Source: Candidatus Cloacimonadota bacterium
GTDB lineage: Bacteria > Cloacimonadota > Cloacimonadia > Cloacimonadales > Cloacimonadaceae
DNA: 34,666 nt
Direction of reading: 5' to 3'
NCBI GenBank assembly: GCA_020532515.1
Contig: JAJBAY010000001.1
Location: 90,214 to 124,879 of the forward strand
Shown here: positions 32,580-34,666 of the stretch, piece by piece
How the letters are laid out: the number at the start of each line of letters is the position of its first letter
How positions within the stretch are numbered: the first letter of the stretch is position 1
Notes under the pieces: model-generated
Told to the model about the DNA's origin: nothing
The model's database searches: none
What the model saw: the letters and a program-made list of their open reading frames with translations, nothing else
Position numbers and translations under genes: made by a program

Positions 32580-33817
32580 TGACACAAACAAATAAAGATA
32601 AGGCGCCCCTCAAGGGGCGTCTTTTTCTGTTTTCATTTCATTTCTGGATACCGCTTTTATTGTTGGGCATAACGGCTATTGTATTCAACCGCTTTGACTT
32701 GGATCTATGGATTCAAAGCTATTACTATCGGGATGGCTGGCGTCTGGATCAACTGTGGTGGGTAAAATTGCTATATCATTATGGCAACATCCCAGCCCTC
32801 ATAACAGCCGTGGCCGCTGTGCTGCTTTATATCCGCAGCTTCAGTAAGAGCTCCGGCCTCGTCATTTACCGCAAGATGGCACTGTATCTCTCTCTGGCTA
32901 TAGTAATCGGCCCGGGCCTCATTGTAAATACCATGCTCAAAGACAATTGGGGACGGCCACGCCCCCGTGAATTGGAAATATATGGCGGACGCTACAGCTA
33001 TGAAGCACCGCTCACGATAGATCCCAGCTCTCCAGGTAAATCCTTTCCCTGCGGTCATGCCACCATGGGCTTTTACTTTTATGCTTTGGCTCTGCTCTTT
33101 GCTAATAGGAAAAGAAGCCACTATCTTTTAATAGCTTCATTTGCCACTATTTATGGACTCTTGATCGGCTGGGTCAGGGTGATACAGGGAGGTCATTTCG
33201 TAAGCGATGTCATCTTTGCCGGTGGCATTGTCTATCTCAGCTCTTGGGCGCTGTGGCGTATCATGAAGCTGGATATCAAACCTCTTTATACAGGCAAAAG
33301 CGTGCGCAGCAAACTCAAAACCTGGCAATGGCTCATTATTGTTTTTGGCCTCATAGCCCTGATCATGGGCGTGAGTCTGGCTACACCCTATACTGCCAAG
33401 CAGTCTTTGGGCCCTTTGGAAGATGGCAAATACGAACTGCGTCTGGACCTACAAAAAGCCTATGTACATGTTTCTTTTGCTGATTCTTTGCAGGTATCAA
33501 ACGAGGTCTATGCCTTTGGCTTTCCTGGTTCTCGTGCCCGTCTGAAAAGGAAACAAAGCGCTGGAATACTCAGTTTTGAGCAACACCTTAAAGGTTTTTT
33601 CACCGAGCTTCAAGTGGATGTTGCGGTGGTAATCGATACCCTGAATGCCGCAAATATGCTTTTGATAGTTAATGAGGGCGAAATCACTGTGGATGCCAGC
33701 GAGTCCCAACGCTGCTATCTTCATTTATCGGAAGACACAAAGCGGCTGACCTGGGATCCTGAGCAGTTCCTCTTGACCCAACCTCAATCCCCGCAGAAAA
33801 GTGTCGATACTCCTTAG
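32579..33817 (+). CDS. PAP2-family membrane phosphatase with extra C-terminal domain
   Basis: 412 residues. Multi-pass N-terminal half with all three PAP2 phosphatase motifs: KDNWGRPRP (121-129), PCGH (157-160) and RVIQGGHFVSD (200-210). Such enzymes dephosphorylate lipid phosphates (phosphatidic acid, undecaprenyl diphosphate, lipid A). After a last membrane helix (~250-268), a ~140-residue domain of unknown type follows, probably periplasmic. The ATG overlaps the rpsA stop (TAATG) with no separate ribosome binding site. A strong terminator hairpin lies within codons 8-16, so expression from the rpsA promoter should be strongly reduced. Exact substrate unknown. Confidence 0.88.
   Translation: MTQTNKDKAPLKGRLFLFSFHFWIPLLLLGITAIVFNRFDLDLWIQSYYYRDGWRLDQLWWVKLLYHYGNIPALITAVAAVLLYIRSFSKSSGLVIYRKMALYLSLAIVIGPGLIVNTMLKDNWGRPRPRELEIYGGRYSYEAPLTIDPSSPGKSFPCGHATMGFYFYALALLFANRKRSHYLLIASFATIYGLLIGWVRVIQGGHFVSDVIFAGGIVYLSSWALWRIMKLDIKPLYTGKSVRSKLKTWQWLIIVFGLIALIMGVSLATPYTAKQSLGPLEDGKYELRLDLQKAYVHVSFADSLQVSNEVYAFGFPGSRARLKRKQSAGILSFEQHLKGFFTELQVDVAVVIDTLNAANMLLIVNEGEITVDASESQRCYLHLSEDTKRLTWDPEQFLLTQPQSPQKSVDTP
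32602..32626 (+). terminator. Rho-independent terminator of cmk-ispH-rpsA, inside the PAP2 coding region
   Basis: GGCGCCCCT (32602-32610) pairs with AGGGGCGTC (32613-32621) across CA (nine pairs with one G-U; in practice the loop opens to four bases), followed by TTTTT (32622-32626) and preceded by an A-rich stretch. A textbook terminator 22 bases past the rpsA stop, yet it lies within codons 8-16 of the next gene. Confidence 0.85.
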
Positions 33818-33857
33818 CTGAATAAATATTGCTGGACAGTTTTGGGCTCTTATTCAG
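33818..33857. repeat. Inverted repeat between PAP2 and lemA
   Basis: CTGAATAA (33818-33825), directly after the PAP2 stop, is perfectly complementary to TTATTCAG (33850-33857). No T-tract follows, so a terminator is unlikely; it could be an operator for lemA or chance. Confidence 0.3.
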
Positions 33858-33893
33858 ATTGTGCCAAAACATACCAAGGGAGATAATATCATT

Positions 33894-34493
33894 ATGAAAA
33901 AAGGACTTATGGTTCTACTCATTGTACTGTTGATAATCATCGTTATGGCTGGATGGTTCATAGGCAGATATAATAAGATACAAAAAGAGAAAGTTACTGT
34001 GGAAACCGCTTGGGCACAAGTGGAAAACGTTTATCAAACCCGCTATGATTTGGTGCCCAATTTGGTGGCAACAGTTCAAGGTGCGGCGAATTTTGAAAAA
34101 GAGACCTTAACTGCGGTTACACAGGCTCGCGCACAAATGGGCGGACAGGTAAATCTGCCTCCCGAAGCTCTCAGCGATCCCGCTGCCTTTCAACAGTTTC
34201 AAGCCAACCAAGCCGGACTCTCAAGTGCCCTTAGTCGTTTGATGGTCGTGGTAGAGAAATACCCTGATCTCAAGGCCAACCAAAACTTCTTGCAATTGCA
34301 GGCTCAGCTTGAAGGCGTTGAGAATAGGATTCGTACCGAAAGAATGCGCTTTAACGAAGCTGCCAAGGAATACAACCAGTTGATCGTGGTTTTCCCTAAT
34401 AACATGATAGCTGGCATGATCGGCGCTAAGGCCTTCCAGTTCTTCGCTGCAGATGCCCCGGCTCAAACTGCCCCTAAGGTGGAATTTAACTAA
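33894..34493 (+). CDS. lemA: LemA family protein
   Basis: 199 residues from the ATG at 33894 (GGGAG 11 bases upstream); a GTG 11 codons earlier would add a polar stretch before the membrane helix and is less likely. One N-terminal transmembrane helix (~4-24), then the LemA helical bundle: TAWAQVENVYQTRYDLVPNL, FEKETLTAVTQARAQM, VVEKYPDLKANQNFLQLQAQL, GVENRIRTERMRFNEAAKEYN, ending near FPNNMIAGMIGAKAFQFF. A membrane-anchored protein of unclear biochemical role, often beside TPM-domain or HtpX genes; the right-hand neighbour lies outside the window. Confidence 0.93.
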   Translation: MKKGLMVLLIVLLIIIVMAGWFIGRYNKIQKEKVTVETAWAQVENVYQTRYDLVPNLVATVQGAANFEKETLTAVTQARAQMGGQVNLPPEALSDPAAFQQFQANQAGLSSALSRLMVVVEKYPDLKANQNFLQLQAQLEGVENRIRTERMRFNEAAKEYNQLIVVFPNNMIAGMIGAKAFQFFAADAPAQTAPKVEFN

Positions 34494-34517
34494 AACTGTT
34501 GCTTAATATTGAACTAT

Positions 34518-34546
34518 AAAAAGTCGTCAGAGATGGCGACTTTTTT
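34518..34546 (+). terminator. Rho-independent terminator after lemA
   Basis: AAAAAGTCGTC (34518-34528) pairs with GGCGACTTTTT (34535-34545) around AGAGAT: 11 pairs with one G-U, followed directly by the T-tract. It lies 24 bases past the lemA stop. Confidence 0.9.
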
Positions 34547-34547
34547 G

Positions 34548-34666
34548 GTTTGCCCAGAATGCTTTCTGCGCCGATGGACTGAAAGAAGTCCTGACGCCTA
34601 ATCAGCGGGAAGTCAACACGAGATCAAGGGCGTTGCTGGCAACGGCAAGGTCTGAAGTAAGAAGCA
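34548..34666 (+). mobile_element. Possible 5' end of a group II intron (runs off the window)
   Basis: No coding frame. Right after the lemA terminator T-tract the sequence begins GTTTGCCCAGAATGC and continues with short stems (CAGAA/TTCTG, GGACT-gaaaga-AGTCC) and then AAGGTCTGAAGTAAGAAGC near 34647-34665. GTGYG-like starts followed by GCCC, a GGACT-GAAAG-type stem and an AAGGTCTGAAG-type segment are familiar from domain I of bacterial group II introns, and class C introns typically insert just after terminator hairpins. The start here, GTTTG, deviates from GTGYG. The reverse transcriptase would lie outside the window. From memory of the pattern only. Confidence 0.42.

Overview
The window looks like a chromosomal segment of an uncultured diderm bacterium. 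My best guess is a Cloacimonadota (Candidatus Cloacimonas-like) genome. This rests on the mix of families, for example secreted proteins joining an Ig-like module, a chitobiase-type module and a formylglycine-enzyme-like domain, a periplasmic tricorn protease and HslUV plus FtsH; no database check was possible. Genes are densely packed, with many ATGA or TAATG start/stop overlaps and clear GGAG-type ribosome binding sites. I saw no tRNA or rRNA gene and no CRISPR array.

Layout. (1) 1-5861, minus strand: the 5' part of yidC, then yidD, rnpA and rpmH (the classical membrane insertase / RNase P / L34 block); trxA and groES behind a CIRCE-like operator; and a compact four-gene operon of glutathione peroxidase, secreted lipocalin, a FakA-FakB fusion kinase and a DUF1295 membrane protein, which together suggest membrane-lipid repair. 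(2) 5862-9544: an intergenic region with a hairpin repeat, two secreted surface-type proteins, and about 600 bases without a convincing gene. (3) 9545-21774, plus strand: nine tightly spaced genes, tilS-hpt-ftsH-hslV-hslU-pgeF-DUF342-tricorn protease-TPR protein, dominated by protein quality control. (4) 21775-26849, minus strand: a hairpin repeat related to the one at 6 kb, then (in transcription order from the right) a 48-codon small ORF, a class II photolyase, a hybrid sensor kinase interrupted by a single in-frame TAG, and a uridine kinase-like gene. (5) 27300-27878: a DUF5320 protein with a well-formed promoter, palindromic operator and terminator. (6) 28283-34546, plus strand: cmk-ispH-rpsA, then a PAP2 phosphatase whose 5' coding region contains a strong terminator hairpin, then lemA and its terminator. 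(7) The last ~120 bases look like the beginning of a group II intron inserted just after the lemA terminator.

The items most worth follow-up are the four-gene lipid operon with its fused fatty-acid kinase, the sensor kinase with one in-frame amber codon, the hairpin repeats built from an 11-bp unit, the palindromic operator on the DUF5320 promoter, the terminator embedded in the PAP2 gene, and the putative intron at the right edge.
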